This document shows, piece after piece, positions 8,767-18,111 of a DNA stretch of 64,000 bases. Positions within the stretch are counted from its first letter, which is position 1, and each line of letters starts with the position of its first letter. A model generated the notes under the pieces. The model saw only the letters and a list, made by a program, of their open reading frames with translations, was not told the origin of the DNA and searched no databases. The DNA comes from an uncultured Campylobacter sp. (lineage in GTDB: Bacteria > Campylobacterota > Campylobacteria > Campylobacterales > Campylobacteraceae). The position numbers were made by a program, and so were the translations under genes. The stretch is taken from positions 1 through 64,000 of the forward strand of contig NZ_CAJPRT010000009.1 of assembly GCF_905373215.1 (NCBI RefSeq), read 5' to 3'.

Positions 8767-9614
8767 CAGTTTTTCTCGCCGTAAATTTCATGCATCTTCG
8801 CGATCTCATACTTCGAGCCGAAAAAGCAAGGGCTGCTTTGGTGGATTTTCTCGATTTTAAGCTGTAAAAGCGAGCCGTTCGCGCCGTCGCTGGTGGCGCC
8901 TCCTGCGCGCTCGAAGATGAACGCAAACGGCAGAACCTCGAAGGTTACGCGAAGCTTGCCGTGCGGATGATCGCTAGTAGCGGGGTAGCTGAAAAGTCCG
9001 CCGCCTTTTAATAAAATTTGATGCAGATCACTTACCATCGCGCCGCTGTATCGCAGGCGGTAGCCCTCATCAAACAGCGTGCGCACGAGCTTTCGGTGCG
9101 GTTCGCTCCAGCCCTTTTGCGTCGCGCCCGTGGCGTTTAGCTTGCCTTTTTCGTTCAGTCGCAGATCTTTTACGAAGCTAAATTTACCCTCGCGATTTAG
9201 GCGGTAGAGCTTCGGTGCATCCTCGCAAACGACCATCTCAAGGCGCGGCCCGTAGATGCAATAGATCGCCGCTTTTAAGTTTGCGGGCGAAATTTCATCC
9301 TCGTAGATGCCGAAAATCGAGCCCACGGCAAAATTTACGTCCACCAAGCTCGAGCCGTCGAGCGGATCGTAGGCGATGATTAGGCGCGCGTCCTTTCGAA
9401 GCTCTAGCGCCTCCTCTTTCTCCTCGCTGATTAGTGCACGCACGAGCGGATTTTTGCGAAATTCTGCCTCGATTATGGCGTCGCTTTTTACGTCGAGTTT
9501 GAGCTGTGTATCGCCCGTACTGTTGTGATGATCGGTGTAGCCGAAGTCCGCGTATTTCAGCTCCTCGGCGATTTGTAGCGCGATATTTTGGATTGATTTT
9601 ATGATCTCTTGCAT
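8766..9614 (-). CDS. fbp: Fructose-1,6-bisphosphatase, class I
   Basis: 282 residues. It removes the 1-phosphate from fructose 1,6-bisphosphate in gluconeogenesis, which matters in Campylobacter because most lack phosphofructokinase. The metal and phosphate motif IIAYDPLDGSSLVDVN is at about residues 79-94, with D83 and D86 as metal ligands, and SEEKEEA near 63 carries the upstream glutamates. LRYSGAMVSDLHQILLKGGG and YPATSDHPHGKLR are further substrate-site blocks. The length is a little short of the usual 320-340, fitting the compact epsilonproteobacterial type. It lies between mobB and the small Cys protein in a compact minus-strand operon. Confidence 0.93.
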   Translation of the reverse strand: MQEIIKSIQNIALQIAEELKYADFGYTDHHNSTGDTQLKLDVKSDAIIEAEFRKNPLVRALISEEKEEALELRKDARLIIAYDPLDGSSLVDVNFAVGSIFGIYEDEISPANLKAAIYCIYGPRLEMVVCEDAPKLYRLNREGKFSFVKDLRLNEKGKLNATGATQKGWSEPHRKLVRTLFDEGYRLRYSGAMVSDLHQILLKGGGLFSYPATSDHPHGKLRVTFEVLPFAFIFERAGGATSDGANGSLLQLKIEKIHQSSPCFFGSKYEIAKMHEIYGEKN

Positions 9615-9623
9615 TTTATTCCT

Positions 9624-10112
9624 TTACATTTTTTTGGCGTTTTTTAAGATCCATTCGCTAATGCCCGCAGCGTCGTTGATGTCGAAATTTACCAGGCAAA
9701 ACTTATCCATCTGCTCGCCGCTTAAATTTGAAGCGATCGCGTCCGAAAATGGCAGATACGCCGGATCGATCTTGTCTCGAAACAGGCTTATGCGCGGCAG
9801 CGGCAGCGTCTTTAGCCCCTCTACGAGCAAGATATCAAACTCGCCTAGCATCCGCACGACCTCGTCAATTTGCATACAGCGCTGCGAAAAATAGCTCGTT
9901 CGCGTCGGGCTCATCACGACGGTTTCGGCGCCGAGCTCGCTAAATTTGGCGCTGTCCTTGCCCTCTACGTCAAAGCGCGCTTTATCGCCAGGATCGTGCT
10001 TTACGATCGCGATCCGCAGCCCGCTAGCGATAAAAATTTTAGCGATCTTGCAAATTAGCGTCGTTTTGCCGCTGTTGGAAGGGCCTGAAAATGCGATAAC
10101 AAGTCTTTTCAT
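9624..10112 (-). CDS. mobB: Molybdopterin-guanine dinucleotide biosynthesis adaptor protein B
   Basis: 162 residues. A Walker A motif GPSNSGKT occupies residues 10-17 directly after the first beta-strand (MKRLVIAFS). KHDPGDKARFDVEGKDS near 39-55 is the MobB switch-like region, and FDILLVEGLKTLPLPRI near 93-110 is the conserved EG block. MobB is a GTP-binding helper for MobA in making the MGD form of the molybdenum cofactor used by anaerobic oxidoreductases. The gene ends 10 bases before fbp, so they are co-transcribed. Placement next to fbp matches C. jejuni as I remember it. Confidence 0.9.
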   Translation of the reverse strand: MKRLVIAFSGPSNSGKTTLICKIAKIFIASGLRIAIVKHDPGDKARFDVEGKDSAKFSELGAETVVMSPTRTSYFSQRCMQIDEVVRMLGEFDILLVEGLKTLPLPRISLFRDKIDPAYLPFSDAIASNLSGEQMDKFCLVNFDINDAAGISEWILKNAKKM

Positions 10113-10212
10113 TTTTAAAATCCGGCTTTTTAGGATGAGCAGATTGTAGCGAATTTAGCCTTTTAAAAAGCAAAATTCGTTAAAATGCACCTAAAATTTC
10201 AAAGGAAAATCG

Positions 10213-10734
10213 ATGAAGAAATTTGATTTTAGCGGCGCGCTAAACGGCCTGCTAAAGGGCGCGCTCCTAGCCGCGCTAGCGCTATTTTTAAACTCCTGCT
10301 CCGCAAACGATCCCCGTCACGATCCGCTTAAAAACGAGTTTTTGGCCTACACGCAAAAATTTGAATCGGTGCGCGCGGGCGATCGCTATTTGGGGGTGGC
10401 GACCTATCTAAATCCCGTCGCGCCCGAGCTTAGAAACGCCGCGGAGGACGAAGTGTTTTTGCTCACCTCCTATCCTAAAGAGATCCAGATCCTCGCGGTG
10501 CAGATCAACGGCGCAAACGCAAACGTAGTGCCGCTAAGCGACGGCGATCCGCTTTTGCAAAAGGAGCTTTTTAAGATCGCGTGGGCGAGCCGCTACAAGA
10601 TCACCGCGCCTAAGAGCGATAAGGACGAGCTGGTGCTTAGCTACCGCACCTCAAATGGTCTGGATGCCACGATGAAATTTCGTAAAATTTCAAAGTCGCT
10701 GTATTGGCAGCCGCAGATCGATCTGAAAGATTAA
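10213..10734 (+). CDS. Predicted lipoprotein of unknown function
   Basis: 173 residues. A lipoprotein signal is clear: a hydrophobic stretch (GALLAALALFLNSC) ends in a lipobox L-N-S-C at about residue 29, with +2 serine. The rest is a single soluble domain, possibly beta-rich (DRYLGVATYLNPV, DEVFLLTSYPKEIQILAVQINGA). AAAGGAAAA precedes the ATG. No catalytic motif is seen. A lipoprotein gene in this spot, between mobB and slt, is known to me from C. jejuni. The next gene starts 10 bases after the stop, with its ribosome site overlapping the stop codon, so the two form an operon. Confidence 0.78.
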   Translation: MKKFDFSGALNGLLKGALLAALALFLNSCSANDPRHDPLKNEFLAYTQKFESVRAGDRYLGVATYLNPVAPELRNAAEDEVFLLTSYPKEIQILAVQINGANANVVPLSDGDPLLQKELFKIAWASRYKITAPKSDKDELVLSYRTSNGLDATMKFRKISKSLYWQPQIDLKD

Positions 10735-10744
10735 AGGAGAGAGG

Positions 10745-11701
10745 GTGGGCTACGACATAAGCTATCACGCGATCGGCAAAGATGAAATTTCGCAGTGGTA
10801 TTTTAAGCCGCTAAAGCTCGCGCAGAAGGGAGATTTTGAGGCTATCGCTAAAATCGCGCGCGAAGCGGGGATGGATGAATTTTATGTAGAAAAATACGCG
10901 GATGGCTTCCGCTCGGCGCTGCAGTACGGCACGCAGGGGATTTTTAATAAAACGCACGGATTTCACCTTGCCGTGGCGCAGGGCTATTTTAGAGAGTATT
11001 TTTACACGCGCGGCACGGCGTTTAGTTTTTTAGCGGAGCAAAGCTCTAAATTTAAAACCTATATAAGCGATTGGCGCGAGGTTTTGCCGGCGGAATTTCT
11101 AGCGGAATTTAGCGGCGAAATTCACAACGAGATCGTCGAAAACTATTGCTGCGGCGCGTATCTTGGCGCCGATAACGTGCAGAAACTGCTGCGCGATTAT
11201 GAGGCGGGCGGCGAAATCAAATCTGCCGTAGATGAGTTTTATGCGCAGAATTTGCCCGTGTTTTTAAAGGCGCTAAATTTGGCGCGCGAGCTTGAAGTGG
11301 GACTACTTGAGGCTACCGAGGTGGTTGAGCCCAATCCGATTGATCTTAATAGGTCCGAGTCGTTTTCAAATCTTTTTAATTGCGATACTCAGGGCGCGCT
11401 GATATACGCGGAAATCGCCGCGCAGCAGATCGGCGAGGCGATAGAGCGAGATAAGGCAGGCGGAGGCGGTACGACGGGCGGAGAGAATTCTGCCTTGCGC
11501 GGCGTCGATGTAACGGGCGGCGGCAGTGTGATGGAAGCGGATGGCGGCGCAATGAAGGTAAGCAGTGGGAATTCCGTCCCGTACAGCGGCGATACGATAG
11601 AAGGCGGCAGCGAAAATTCCGCCGCAGAAGATCATGAAGACGCAGCCTCCGCAGGCGGCGAAAAGTCGCTTTTCGGCAAGATCAAAGGGCTTTTTAAATA
11701 G
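10745..11701 (+). CDS. Hypothetical cytosolic protein with glycine-rich tail
   Basis: 318 residues with a GTG start after AAAGGAGAG, which overlaps the TAA of the lipoprotein gene. Residues 1-235 look like an ordered alpha-helical protein with no signal peptide (MGYDISYHAIGKDEISQWYF, then KTHGFHLAVAQGYFREYFY). Residues 235-305 are low complexity (G, S, E, A), with GGENSA, SGNS and GGSENSAAE words like those of the inserts elsewhere in the window, and the end is a short basic amphipathic helix (KSLFGKIKGLFK). I do not recognise a family with certainty. It is absent from this position in C. jejuni as I remember it, so it may be a lineage-specific addition. Confidence 0.7.
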   Translation: MGYDISYHAIGKDEISQWYFKPLKLAQKGDFEAIAKIAREAGMDEFYVEKYADGFRSALQYGTQGIFNKTHGFHLAVAQGYFREYFYTRGTAFSFLAEQSSKFKTYISDWREVLPAEFLAEFSGEIHNEIVENYCCGAYLGADNVQKLLRDYEAGGEIKSAVDEFYAQNLPVFLKALNLARELEVGLLEATEVVEPNPIDLNRSESFSNLFNCDTQGALIYAEIAAQQIGEAIERDKAGGGGTTGGENSALRGVDVTGGGSVMEADGGAMKVSSGNSVPYSGDTIEGGSENSAAEDHEDAASAGGEKSLFGKIKGLFK

Positions 11702-11977
11702 CAATTTGATCGCTAAATTTTATTCCGCAGAAGCTCGCGCGGAGTTAAGGTCGTAAAATTAAATCATCTTGCGCTCGCGAGCTCTGCGCTGCGCGGTTAA
11801 ATTTAGCTAAAACGGCGCAGTCGGCAAGCGCAAATTTAAAATTTGAAACTTGCCGAAATTTTAAAACGGTGGCTTGCATATCCGAAGTTACGAAATTTTA
11901 AAGCATCGCAAATAGGTCGCAAAAGAGGCTAAATTTAAACCCGTCGCGGCCTTTGCGGCGGATAAGCTGTAGATAGT

Positions 11978-14323
11978 TTATCTGTTTAAATTTTTGATCT
12001 TTTGTTGATCCAGCGGCAGTATTGATCGAATTTTTATTATGACCGTATCGTCTTTATGGGCGTCTCCGCCTATTAAAACGCCTCCGTCATCCGTGCTTAC
12101 GGCGCTTTTGAGCCAAAAGTCTTGCAGTTTCGCTTTGTTTTCGCTCAATATATTGCCGTCCAAATCGAGCTCTAAAAATATCGTCTGATCCTCCGAGGCG
12201 TCGTTTGCGCCGATCAAAAGTAGTCCGTCTTTGTAGTTTGCTAATTTATAGGTTGCGTTTAACGTGTCGGACAGATCGCAGACGCCGCGATCTCTTCCGC
12301 AAATTTGCTTTCTCCAAATTTCATTGCCTAAGGCGTCAAATTTTGCGATATTTGCGCCGAATTTTGCCAGTAGAAATATCGATCCGTCCTTTGCTTTTAG
12401 CAGCTGCGCTTTCTGATCGATTACAAGCTCGTCCGAGGCGCCGCCATCCTTCGTGCGGGCGAAATTTACGCTCTTATGCCAAAGCTCGTCGCCCTTAGCG
12501 TTAAATTTTAAAAATCCGTCTTTTTCGATGATGAGCAGGATCTCACTTTCGGATATTTTGGCTATCCTTGCCATGGTGCCGTCAAACGGCCTTTTGCTCT
12601 TTGCGATATTTAGCTTTTTCTTCCATAGCAGTTTTTCTCTCTCGTAAAAGCGCAGATCGTCGTTTTCATCTATCGCGGCAAATTTATCGCCGAAGCTCGC
12701 TACTTCTTTAAATTTAAGCGGAAATTTGTAGATTATCTTTTTCGTTTTGGCATCTAAAATTTGATTATCCAAAAGCGCGTATGAATCCATCGCCGCTACC
12801 GGCATATTGGCTGCGGATACCACATTTAATTTTTTGCGCCAAAGTTCCGCTCCCTGCTCGCTTAACGCAACTAGCGAGACTCGGTATTCGTCGTTTGCGC
12901 TTGCAAGGAGTAGATATCCTTGCGGAGATTTTATTATGTTATCGACGGTTCGAAAGCCGTTTTTAGCGTAAGGAAGATCCCAGATCGCGCCTTTTTCTTC
13001 AAAGCCTTTTTAGGCTAAAATTTCATTTTGCATCTGCACAGATTGAGCGGATCTCTCGGCGGAGTTTAACGAGGCGAGATCAAGCCCGCTTATGAACGCT
13101 CCGTTTCTCGTAAAATAGGAAAAAAATAGATATTCGCCGCGAGATTCGACGCTTACGCCTTTAAGCTCTGCGGAAAGAGATATCTTTTTATCAGAGCGGG
13201 GTCGAGTTTGTTGCTAAAATCGATCAGATCCACGCTTGGAAATTCCCCTTTTTCGGATATTTTTTTGCCTAAGTAAGCTAAATTTAGATCCTCTATGACT
13301 TTAAAATTATTTAAATGCGCGCCGCTGTAATACGCGCTTGATTGGGCCGTGTTATTTTCGCCTAAATCATACAGCCCAAATTCGCTCCAATTTGATGAAA
13401 ATACTCGCTTGCCGTCTTTGGATAGCGCCATTTTATCGATTTCTAAATACGGATGAGCGATATAGCGGATCTGCTTTAAGATATTAGAGCTTTGCGCGGC
13501 ATTTGCGCGGTATTTATCCATATCCGATATGTCTAAAATATAAAACCCCGTCCAGCTTGCCAGCAAAAGCTCATTCTCAGAGAGTAGTTTCAGATCGCCG
13601 AGTTCCTTTATTTCGGACAACCTATGCGGCGCGCAAGCGTAATCGTATTCCCGCTTAGTGACTTTGGAAGGGGCGATAAAATAAGCAAACTGCGTAAATT
13701 TATCATCTTTTACGTCATAGGCGGTAAGGGTGCTGAAAAAATCCTTCGCAAAGAGGGTGCGTCCGTCGCTGGAAAGCTCTATTTTATTTACAAATCGCGC
13801 TTCAAGCCGAGCTGAAATTTTAATATCCCTTCGGTCGCTAAGATCCAGCTTATAAATTCCGAAATTCGGATCGGCGACGAATAGACTTACTGTCTTTGCT
13901 CTGCGTGATATCTATGTAGGCGGGATCAAACTCATGCTGCGGAAAAGGAAATATGCCTGCAAGCCTTAGAGTGCGCGGCTCGGTAACATCGATCAGGACG
14001 ATGCCGCCCTTGTCGTCGCCCAAGCCGAAGAGCGTATTTTGATCCTCAGAAAGGCGCAGCTCGTAAATTTCAAACGGAAGCTTAAGCGCGTTTTTTGCAA
14101 GCTCCCTTTCCTCTAAATTTACCTCTTGCAGCGCGCCGCCCTGTTTTTTAGCGGCGGCAAGATCGCTTTTAAGGATTAAAATTTCATCCTCCTTAAGCGA
14201 TTTCGCGGTATCTTTGGTAGGCGAAAAATTTTGAGTCGCCGCGCAAATTTCGCAGATAAAAGCCGAAGCGGCTAAAATTTTAACTATAAAATTTCGCTTT
14301 GCTTTCATTTCGCCGCCTCGCAA
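11978..14323 (-). pseudogene. Broken gene for a ~780-residue exported beta-propeller protein
   Basis: Three adjacent minus-strand reading frames join into one protein. The 5' piece (14323 down to about 13890) starts with a signal peptide and carries an LVIVD-like repeat (GGIVLIDVTEPRTLRLAG). A one-base shift near 13885-13895 moves to the second frame (SLFVADPNFGIYKLD...LLLASWTGFYILDISD), which stays open to 13153. A second one-base shift near 13172-13180 moves to a third frame (AELKGVSVESRGEYLFFSYF). That frame meets a TAA at 13010-13012 and then continues without an upstream ATG (KGFEEKGAIWDLPYAKNG) to the end at 11978, with PQQ/WD-like repeats (NEIWRKQICGRD, GDELWHKSV). Two frameshifts plus a nonsense codon argue for a real pseudogene rather than a sequencing error. 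It sits between slt and the lipoprotein gene, where C. jejuni has nothing as I remember. The 3' piece may still be translated from a GTG at 12823. Confidence 0.75.
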
Positions 14324-14325
14324 AT

Positions 14326-15990
14326 TTATCTAAAATCGTCGCTTCTGCTCGGTATCAGCAGATCTTGCAGCTCCTGTTGTACTGAGATTTTCGCGCGCGG
14401 ATCGAGGATTTGCGAGTAGATGATGAAGTTTGCGAGCACCTTTTTACCGTAGTCCCTACTCTCGGCATACGGCACGAGCTCCATGCTAAGCCACGGCTCA
14501 AATTTGCCCTTATTAAACATATCGCCGCGCTGAAGCATCTTTTTGACGAGCCCGAGCCCGCCGTTGTAAGCGTATGCGATGAAAACCGGACTATAAATTT
14601 TGCGCTCCAACCAGTCGATATGGATGTTGGCGAAGCGGTAAGCGACCTCCGGGCGGAACATATCGTCTTGATCGAAGCCGTCGATTTTGAGTTGCTTTTT
14701 GCCGATCTCGTTAGCCAAAAACGGCATAAATTGCATCATCCCAAGCGCATACGACGTAGATACCGATGCGGGTACGAAGCGGCTCTCTTGGCGTGCGAGC
14801 GCCAAAATTAGCGCCTTGCGGCGGTTGTCGCCGTCGCCGATATATTCCATAAACGGCGTCGGATAGAAGTTATCCTTGCCGCCGCTTGCTTTATTCATAA
14901 TGTATGAGTACTCGCCGATGCTTTGCTTAGTATCGAATTTTTTGGCAAATTCCAAAAGCTGCTCGCGCGACATCCGATCAGCGCTATTTTTCGTGCGAAC
15001 CCAAGCGAAAGGATCGGTGATATCGTAGCCTTCGATGGAATTTTTAGCAGGATTTGGGATGATTATGTTTAAATTCCTATCCCCTAAGACCTCCTTGGCA
15101 TAAAGCGCATAGAGGCTGTAATAATCGCTGCTAGCAAGCTGACGCAAGACATTTTGATCTCCATTTAGCAGGTAGATCCAAAATTTCGCATTGTGCACGT
15201 CGTGAGGTTTCTCAAAGCTCGCAGCCGCGCGGCTAAAAAATGCAAGTGCAGCCCCTTCATCGCCATGCATGACGGCATTTACGCCTAGCATAAACGCTAT
15301 GTCCTTTTCTACGGCCGACGGATCGACGCCCGTAAGCGAGCGGCGCAAGTGCGGGTATTTGCGGTTGATTAGCGCGTCGTTGAGAACCGCTTTGAAGCCT
15401 TTTTGCGAAGCCAGTTCGCTTACGAAGGCTGCGTCGGCGTCGATATCGATCAGAGCGTCCTTGCCCGCGCCTTTTAAGTAGTCGTAATATAAAAAGTAGT
15501 TTTGCGCGTTGCGGCTCTGCATAAAATACTCGCTCGGATTTTTGTCGTTAAATCCGCGCAGTAAATTTACGGCGTTTCTACTTGCTGCGTCTTGGTGCTT
15601 TTCAAGCTGCGAAGCGAGCGTCTCGCGCACCGACGGGCTTAGCTTGGCGATAAAATTTGGATAGGAGCGCGCCTTTTTGCAGGTTAAATTTGCATCTAAA
15701 ATATTGGCGGAGGTAACGCCTGCGCAGCGATCCGGACGCTTAGGAGGGCGAATGGCGCCAAAAATTCTATCTAGCTTCTCTTTTAGCTTGCCCTTGTAGC
15801 GAAAGATGCTCTGTTTTAAAGCTCTAATCTCCGCTTTGTTGTATTTCGTCTCATCTATTAGGCGATAGATGTAATAGTCCTTGGCTAGGGATTTGGGCTC
15901 GTCTTTGATCTGTTCGTAGCTTAAAATTTTACCGCTACTTACGGCGCACAGCAAAGTTAAAATAAGGCAAAATTTACAGATGGCTCTCAA
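14326..15990 (-). CDS. slt: Soluble lytic murein transglycosylase
   Basis: 554 residues, exported (MRAICKFCLILTLLCAVSSG signal). The long first part is an alpha-superhelical region of the Slt70 type. The catalytic SLT domain covers about residues 390-530, with the acid glutamate E402 in ALARQESRF, then SYALGMMQFMPFLANEIG and IAYAYNGGLG, which are the canonical motifs. It cleaves MurNAc-GlcNAc bonds in peptidoglycan to form 1,6-anhydro ends. It overlaps the YggT gene by 4 bases upstream and the pair sits next to gltX, as in C. jejuni from memory. The downstream broken gene starts within 3 bases of its stop. Confidence 0.92.
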   Translation of the reverse strand: MRAICKFCLILTLLCAVSSGKILSYEQIKDEPKSLAKDYYIYRLIDETKYNKAEIRALKQSIFRYKGKLKEKLDRIFGAIRPPKRPDRCAGVTSANILDANLTCKKARSYPNFIAKLSPSVRETLASQLEKHQDAASRNAVNLLRGFNDKNPSEYFMQSRNAQNYFLYYDYLKGAGKDALIDIDADAAFVSELASQKGFKAVLNDALINRKYPHLRRSLTGVDPSAVEKDIAFMLGVNAVMHGDEGAALAFFSRAAASFEKPHDVHNAKFWIYLLNGDQNVLRQLASSDYYSLYALYAKEVLGDRNLNIIIPNPAKNSIEGYDITDPFAWVRTKNSADRMSREQLLEFAKKFDTKQSIGEYSYIMNKASGGKDNFYPTPFMEYIGDGDNRRKALILALARQESRFVPASVSTSYALGMMQFMPFLANEIGKKQLKIDGFDQDDMFRPEVAYRFANIHIDWLERKIYSPVFIAYAYNGGLGLVKKMLQRGDMFNKGKFEPWLSMELVPYAESRDYGKKVLANFIIYSQILDPRAKISVQQELQDLLIPSRSDDFR

Positions 15991-16283
15991 AGAACGCTCC
16001 TATTTAGAATATAAATTATCATATTATCAAAAAACATTAAAACAAATAAAATCACTAACGGCGAAAGATCAAAGCCGCCGAAAGTCGTAGGCAGATAGCG
16101 ACGCACCAACGCAAACGCAGGCTCAGTAAGCGCAGAGATCACGCGGATGATTTTATAAAATTTACCGAACGGATTTGGGCGGATGAAACTTAAAACGCAG
16201 GCGACGAAAATGAGCATCATATAAGCTTGAATCACGTAGTGAATACTCACTAAAATGCCGTAAAATACGCTATTTAGTAGCAT
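15987..16283 (-). CDS. YggT family integral membrane protein
   Basis: 98 residues with two hydrophobic segments: residues ~10-35 (VSIHYVIQAYMMLIFVACVLSFI) and ~70-92. Between them lies the YggT signature RPNPFGKFYKIIRVISALTEPAFALVRRYLP. YggT proteins are small inner-membrane proteins linked to osmotic tolerance and division-related functions, without a defined biochemical role. The gene overlaps gltX at its start (14 bases) and slt at its end (4 bases), so gltX-yggT-slt is one tightly coupled operon. Confidence 0.85.
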   Translation of the reverse strand: MLLNSVFYGILVSIHYVIQAYMMLIFVACVLSFIRPNPFGKFYKIIRVISALTEPAFALVRRYLPTTFGGFDLSPLVILFVLMFFDNMIIYILNRSVL

Positions 16284-17586
16284 CGAGTATCTCCTTTAAA
16301 TCGGCGCGGATCAGCGGATACAGCTCGCTAAGCTCCGGACCGTGAGGCACGCCGGTTAGTAAAAATCTAAGCGGCATAAACAGGCTCTTGCCCTTTAAAT
16401 TTGTAGCCTGCGAAAGCGCCGCTTTGAAATCATTAAATTCCATTGGAGCGCCGTTTGAGCTTAATAAATTTAAGATCGCCTCTCGCAGCGCCTGCGCCTG
16501 CGCCGCCCACTCCTGCGGGATATCTTTCGCGCCGTAGATCGCTGCGATCTTTTCTTTAATCTGCGGGATTAGGCTCGCTTCTTGAGTGTAAAATTTTATC
16601 AAAGGCGCAAATTTCGGCTCAAGCTCAAAAAGCTCTGCTAGGCGCTGCTTGCTCGCTCTTTTGATATGCTCGCGGTTTATAAAGGCGAGTTTGTCCTCGT
16701 CAAATTTCGCAGGGCTTTTTGAAATTTTGGCGATGTCGAAAAACTCCACCGCCTCATCCATGCTAAAGACCTCGCGCGGCGTTTTGTTGCCCAGTAGGAT
16801 CAGATAGTTCGCGATCGCTTCGGGCAGGTAGCCGCTTTGAAGCAGCCATTTTACCGAGGAGCTATCCTCGCGCTTGCTCATCTTTTTGCCTTCGGAATTT
16901 AATATGATCGGCAGGTGCGCGTATTTGATCTTACCGTCGTAGCCGAGGCTTTGGCGGATCCAGTTTTGCTTCGGGGTGTTTGAGACGTGATCCTCGCCGC
17001 GAATTACGAAGCTAACGCCCTGCATCATATCGTCGCAGGCGCAAGCGAAGTTATATGTAGGCGTCTTGTCCGCGCGCATGATGACGAAGCTGTCGATATT
17101 CTGCGGCTCAAATGCGATACGACCCTTGATCGCGTCGGTAAATTCCAGCGCGTGATCCGGTTTTTTGAGGCGGATGGTAAAGGGCTTTTCGCAGCCAAGC
17201 ACCTCCTGCGCGCTTAAATGCTCGCAGTGCCCGTCGTAGCGATACGCCTCGCCCGCGTCTTTGGCGGCTTGTTTTTTCGCTTCAAGCTCCTCCTCGCTGC
17301 AAAAACAGCAAAACGCCTTTTGCTCGGAGAGCAGCTTGGCTGCGAACTGCTGATGAAATTTTAAATTTTTGCTTTGATAATACAGACTCTGCCACGAGAT
17401 GCCGAAGCGCTTTAAAATTTCGATTATCTCTTGATCTTTGCCTTCGATATTGCGCGCAGTGTCGGTATCCTCGATACGCAAAATAAAGCCGCTTTGATCC
17501 TGCAGCGAGCAGATGTAGTTGAAAATAGCCGCGCGTAAATTTCCGATATGCATATCGCCGGTGGGCGACGGAGCGAAGCGATACAA
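16270..17586 (-). CDS. gltX: Glutamyl-tRNA synthetase
   Basis: 438 residues, class I synthetase. The HIGH-type motif is PSPTGDMHIGNLRAA at residues 7-21 and the KMSKR loop (GKKMSKREDSS) is near residue 235. The zinc-like cluster CCFCSEEELEAKKQ appears near 98-112. The short length matches epsilonproteobacterial GltX, of which there are usually two copies, one charging tRNA-Glu and one biased to tRNA-Gln; which one this is cannot be settled here. The start MYRFAPSPTG is the conserved N-terminus. It leads the gltX-yggT-slt operon and diverges from mscL. Confidence 0.95.
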   Translation of the reverse strand: MYRFAPSPTGDMHIGNLRAAIFNYICSLQDQSGFILRIEDTDTARNIEGKDQEIIEILKRFGISWQSLYYQSKNLKFHQQFAAKLLSEQKAFCCFCSEEELEAKKQAAKDAGEAYRYDGHCEHLSAQEVLGCEKPFTIRLKKPDHALEFTDAIKGRIAFEPQNIDSFVIMRADKTPTYNFACACDDMMQGVSFVIRGEDHVSNTPKQNWIRQSLGYDGKIKYAHLPIILNSEGKKMSKREDSSSVKWLLQSGYLPEAIANYLILLGNKTPREVFSMDEAVEFFDIAKISKSPAKFDEDKLAFINREHIKRASKQRLAELFELEPKFAPLIKFYTQEASLIPQIKEKIAAIYGAKDIPQEWAAQAQALREAILNLLSSNGAPMEFNDFKAALSQATNLKGKSLFMPLRFLLTGVPHGPELSELYPLIRADLKEILDATK

Positions 17587-17618
17587 TTTAAATCCTTTGA
17601 GTTTAAATTTAAGCTGGG

Positions 17619-17624
17619 ATTATA
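17619..17624 (-). promoter_or_regulatory. -10 box for the gltX operon
   Basis: On the minus strand this reads AAAGTATAATCC, a good TATAAT box 33 bases before the gltX start codon. The plus-strand reading TTATACT in the same spot may serve mscL less well. Confidence 0.55.
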
Positions 17625-17700
17625 CTTTCTACTTCCTAATAAAAAGCAAAAACAAAGCAAAAATAAGCTAATATCGGCGCATCTTATTCAAGGAGACAAT

Positions 17701-18102
17701 ATGGGTTTCATTCAGGAATTCAAAGAATTCGCGATGAAAGGCAATGTCATCGATATGGCGGTGGGCGTCGTCATCGGCGGGGCTTTCGGTAAGATCGTAA
17801 CCTCGCTCGTAAGCGACATTATGATGCCGATTTTAGGACTTCTTACGGGGGGGATGAATTTTACCGATCTTAAGATCGTGCTAAAAGAAGCGGTGGGGCA
17901 GACTCCGGCCGTTACGATAAACTACGGCTCGTTTATCCAGGTAACGGTCGATTTTATCATCATCGCGTTTTGTATATTCTGCGCGATCAAGGCGATCAAT
18001 AAGCTTAAAAAGCCTGCTCCTGCGCCGGAACCTGCCGCACCTGCCGAGCCTAGCGAAGAGATTAAACTTCTTAGCGAGATAAGAGACCTGCTTAAAAAAT
18101 AG
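17701..18102 (+). CDS. mscL: Large-conductance mechanosensitive channel
   Basis: 133 residues from the ATG at 17701, which follows AAGGAGACAAT; an open frame extends upstream into the gltX leader but is not needed. The N-terminus (FIQEFKEFAMKGNVIDMAVGVVIGGAFGKIVTSLV) is the MscL amphipathic helix plus TM1, and TM2 is VTVDFIIIAFCIFCAIKAINKL. The C-terminal linker is proline/alanine-rich (APAPEPAAPAEP), followed by the cytoplasmic helical bundle EEIKLLSEIRDLLKK. It forms a homopentameric pore that releases solutes on osmotic downshock. A Crp/Fnr regulator follows 10 bases later. From memory this gene pair is not in this place in C. jejuni. Confidence 0.96.
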   Translation: MGFIQEFKEFAMKGNVIDMAVGVVIGGAFGKIVTSLVSDIMMPILGLLTGGMNFTDLKIVLKEAVGQTPAVTINYGSFIQVTVDFIIIAFCIFCAIKAINKLKKPAPAPEPAAPAEPSEEIKLLSEIRDLLKK

Positions 18103-18111
18103 GTTACGGCG

